A stretch of 24,910 nt of DNA from JBBQFC01 sp038321615. GTDB taxonomy: Bacteria > Bacteroidota > Bacteroidia > Flavobacteriales_D > Cryomorphaceae. The stretch covers positions 1 to 24,910 of the forward strand of contig JBBQFC010000049.1 of the NCBI GenBank assembly GCA_038321615.1, given 5' to 3'. The notes beneath the pieces are model-generated. The model was not told where the DNA came from. It saw nothing but the letters and a program-made list of their open reading frames with translations, and made no database searches. This document shows positions 22,646 through 24,910 of the stretch, in pieces. Both the position numbers and the translations under genes were made by a program. Every line of letters starts with the position of its first letter. Positions within the stretch are counted from its first letter, which is position 1.

Positions 22646-24910
22646 GTAACAGATGGGAGTATAGGGAAAAGTGAAACTTGCTTGGCTTGAACTTTAAAGT
22701 TGTTGTCGGCGGCTTGACCTTGTGTGTCGAAATAGTAAAAGTAGGGGTTTAAACGGCTGTAAACATTGTAAATACTAAACACCCAACTGGACCGTACGCG
22801 TTTAGGACGTTCGATCAATTCGCCCGTATCTGGCATAATTTCGGTTCGTGTTTTCTTCCCGTGGAGGGTAGCCGAAAGATCTAAACGGTGATAATCGCGC
22901 ATTCGGAAGCTATTGCGGGCTCCGTATTCGTAAACCAACCTTCCTTCAATAAAATACGAGTTTTGCGGTAAGCTGATGGCTCGCCCAGAGCCGAATACGA
23001 AATTGCCGCTAAAGCTCCAGCGATCATTTTTCTGGTAGATCACTACCAAAGCGAGATCGTGCCGGCGGTCAAAATTGGCATAATACCAATCGCCTTTATT
23101 GAGCTCATCAAACTGGCGCTCGCTTTTCGACCAAGTGTATGCGAGCCAGCCTTGGAGCTTTCCTGTGTTTTTTCGAAGGAGAAATTCCGCGCCATAAGCC
23201 CGGCCATCGCCGAAGGTGAGGAGATTGTCTTCATTGTTGTCCACTCCATCGCTCGGCTGGGTGTTCTCTTTATACTCCACCAGGTTTTCCATGTCCTTGT
23301 AGTAAGCCTCCACCGATGCTGTGATAATACCGCTGGGCGATTGGGTAAAATAGCCGATGGCGTATTGGCGTCCGATTTGCGGTTTAATCAAGCTCGTGCT
23401 GGCAAGCCAAACGTCGGTCGGCAAACCAATTGGCGAAAGCGTAGCCTGCTGTATGTATTGGTAGTTTTGGGTAAAACCTGCTTTCAAGGCCGACCGTTCG
23501 GAAAGCCGGTATCGCACCATTAATCGAGGTTCAAACCCTTGGTAGTCCGCGATGACTTGCCCTTTTGGATATACAATGGTGTCTTCTTTGAGCCCCGCAT
23601 CATTGAGCACGTACCGTGTGAAGGGGCCAACTTGCTGATAAAACGAAAATCGAACGCCTGCTTCCACACGCCATCGCTCGGAGATATCGAAGGCATCGGA
23701 AGCATACACCGCCGATTCGTGCCCGTAAAGCACCTGTTTTTCGCCAAGGTCGAACACGGTTTCGCCCTGCGATGCGTCCGAATTATTTGGATTGACTTTG
23801 TGGTGGGTGTAGAGCGCGCCTACTCTCAGCTGGTGCCGCCCGGCTTGATAGATCAATTCGGGTTTAAGCCGCAAATCGCGGATGCGGCTCTTTACTTCGA
23901 TTTCGAAATCGTCTTGCGCACCGTTGAATTGAAATGAATAACGGGTCAGGGAACCATTGAGTTTAAAAACCCCTTTCGAAAATGCTTTTTGGTAGCCAGC
24001 AGATACGAGTCTATTACCCCAGCTCACAGCCGATTTGAACTCGCTTTGTGCGCTGTTAAAATCGAAAACATCGTCGCCTGTATAGGCACTTAAGTAGATG
24101 CTATTCCCTTTTTTCAACTTCCAATCTACCCGGCCATTTACATCGAAGAAATAATAGGCGCTTCCGCCAAATGCCGAGTTAGGATTTAGAAAGGGCTTGG
24201 CCAGGGCGTCAATATAAGTGCGCCTTCCGGAAATAAGGTAGGAAGCTTTGCCTTTTTTAATAGGGCCGTCGAGGGTGAGCCGACTCGATATAAGTCCTAT
24301 TCCACCGCGGCCTTTGAGCTGTTGCATATCGCCGGAGCGTTGCGTAACATCAATTACCGAAGCCAGCCGTTCCCCGTATTGCGCGGGCATCACACCTGTA
24401 TAAAGCGTTACATCTTCAATAGCGTCGCCATTGAAAACGGAAAAGAAACCCAGCAAGTGGGATGCGTTGTAAACCACGGCATCATCGAGTAAGATAAGAT
24501 TTTGGTCGGCGCTTCCCCCGCGTACGAAGAAACCAGCATTTCCTTCGCCCGCTCCCTGTATGCCAGGCAATAGCTGAATGCTTTTAAGTAAATCGACCTC
24601 CCCGAGAAAGGCGGGCATCGCGGCTATGGTTTGCATGCTGAGATTGGTATTGGCCATAGTGGCACTTTCCAGACTTTGATTTTGAATGTCAGTTATTTCG
24701 ACCGTTCGCAAAGTGAACCATTTTAAGGCAAAATCGATAATCAGGGTATCTCCACGCTCCAGGCGAATAGCCTTCCGCTGGGGCTCGTAGCCTGTGTACG
24801 AAGCGGTAAGTTGGTATTCGCCAGCAGGGAGTGGGTAGCTATAATTTCCGTCGGCATCGGTCAGGGCACCTTCCTGTCCATAATCAATGGAAATGGCAGC
24901 CCCGGGAAGT
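22627..24910 (-). CDS. TonB-dependent receptor (N-terminus outside window)
   Basis: An outer-membrane active-transport receptor, read from the right edge of the window (partial, 5' end missing). The visible part starts inside a CarboxypepD_reg-like domain (GALTDADGNYSYPLPAGEYQ and SYTGYEPQRKAIRL). The plug follows (DLLKSIQLLPGIQGAGEGNA, FFVRGGSADQNLILLDDAVV) and then a long beta-barrel ending in the aromatic terminus WNFAF. The reading frame is open through 24910. The apparent start at 24711 is a TTG inside the coding sequence and not the true start. With the DUF4249 gene it forms a SusCD-like two-gene arrangement. The ligand cannot be predicted. Confidence 0.93.
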   Translation of the reverse strand, partial: LPGAAISIDYGQEGALTDADGNYSYPLPAGEYQLTASYTGYEPQRKAIRLERGDTLIIDFALKWFTLRTVEITDIQNQSLESATMANTNLSMQTIAAMPAFLGEVDLLKSIQLLPGIQGAGEGNAGFFVRGGSADQNLILLDDAVVYNASHLLGFFSVFNGDAIEDVTLYTGVMPAQYGERLASVIDVTQRSGDMQQLKGRGGIGLISSRLTLDGPIKKGKASYLISGRRTYIDALAKPFLNPNSAFGGSAYYFFDVNGRVDWKLKKGNSIYLSAYTGDDVFDFNSAQSEFKSAVSWGNRLVSAGYQKAFSKGVFKLNGSLTRYSFQFNGAQDDFEIEVKSRIRDLRLKPELIYQAGRHQLRVGALYTHHKVNPNNSDASQGETVFDLGEKQVLYGHESAVYASDAFDISERWRVEAGVRFSFYQQVGPFTRYVLNDAGLKEDTIVYPKGQVIADYQGFEPRLMVRYRLSERSALKAGFTQNYQYIQQATLSPIGLPTDVWLASTSLIKPQIGRQYAIGYFTQSPSGIITASVEAYYKDMENLVEYKENTQPSDGVDNNEDNLLTFGDGRAYGAEFLLRKNTGKLQGWLAYTWSKSERQFDELNKGDWYYANFDRRHDLALVVIYQKNDRWSFSGNFVFGSGRAISLPQNSYFIEGRLVYEYGARNSFRMRDYHRLDLSATLHGKKTRTEIMPDTGELIERPKRVRSSWVFSIYNVYSRLNPYFYYFDTQGQAADNNFKVQAKQVSLFPILPSVTWNFAF

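Noticed and set aside
24709..24711. Start of the TonB-dependent receptor at 24711
   Set aside because: The codon is TTG and the frame remains open to the window edge with a CarboxypepD_reg-like domain, so the true start is outside the window.

Overview
The window looks like a chromosomal segment of a Bacteroidota bacterium, probably a Flavobacteriales-like gliding or marine lineage (the rank below phylum is a guess). The evidence is a large secreted protein with a type IX secretion (T9SS) type B C-terminal domain beside a PorP/SprF partner, a TonB-dependent receptor paired with a DUF4249 lipoprotein, an S46 dipeptidyl-peptidase, TAnnTTTG-like promoter boxes, and no obvious purine-rich ribosome binding sites.

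Layout: 1-122 is the 3' end of RNase P RNA, followed by a terminator. 240-650 is a cluster of palindromic repeats (REP family B, no transposase gene in the window). 686-2728 (+) holds an exported protein of unknown function and tryptophan 2,3-dioxygenase. 2655-11588 (-) starts at its distal end with a PPC-domain lipoprotein and a cytosolic M23 metallopeptidase-like protein. Upstream of these lies a tight three-gene T9SS cluster read from right to left: giant SBBP/PKD/type B-CTD protein, SprF-like protein, PorE-like TPR/PD40/OmpA protein. They are joined by 4-base ATGA and GTGA overlaps. 11638-14638 (+) is a compact cluster of membrane J-protein, DPP11-type S46 peptidase and pterin-4a-carbinolamine dehydratase.

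14669-16416 is an accessory island. A REP-associated tyrosine transposase (RAYT) gene sits inside about twenty copies of its presumed cognate hairpin (REP family A), at a 46-47 bp period, flanked by a 101-bp direct repeat with 97 identities. 16474-18743 (-) carries a terminator, a DUF1573 protein and an S41 C-terminal processing peptidase. 18997-20553 (+) encodes the most unusual protein: sigma-70 region 2/4-like segments, one membrane span, then an HtrA/trypsin-like domain whose three catalytic positions are all replaced. A bidirectional terminator separates it from thioredoxin reductase (-). The DUF4249 lipoprotein and the TonB-dependent receptor (-, cut by the right edge) close the window.

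Most promising for follow-up: the sigma-like/pseudoprotease fusion, the RAYT island with its asymmetric hairpin array, and the family B repeats at 335-645, whose stems differ between copies yet keep pairing.
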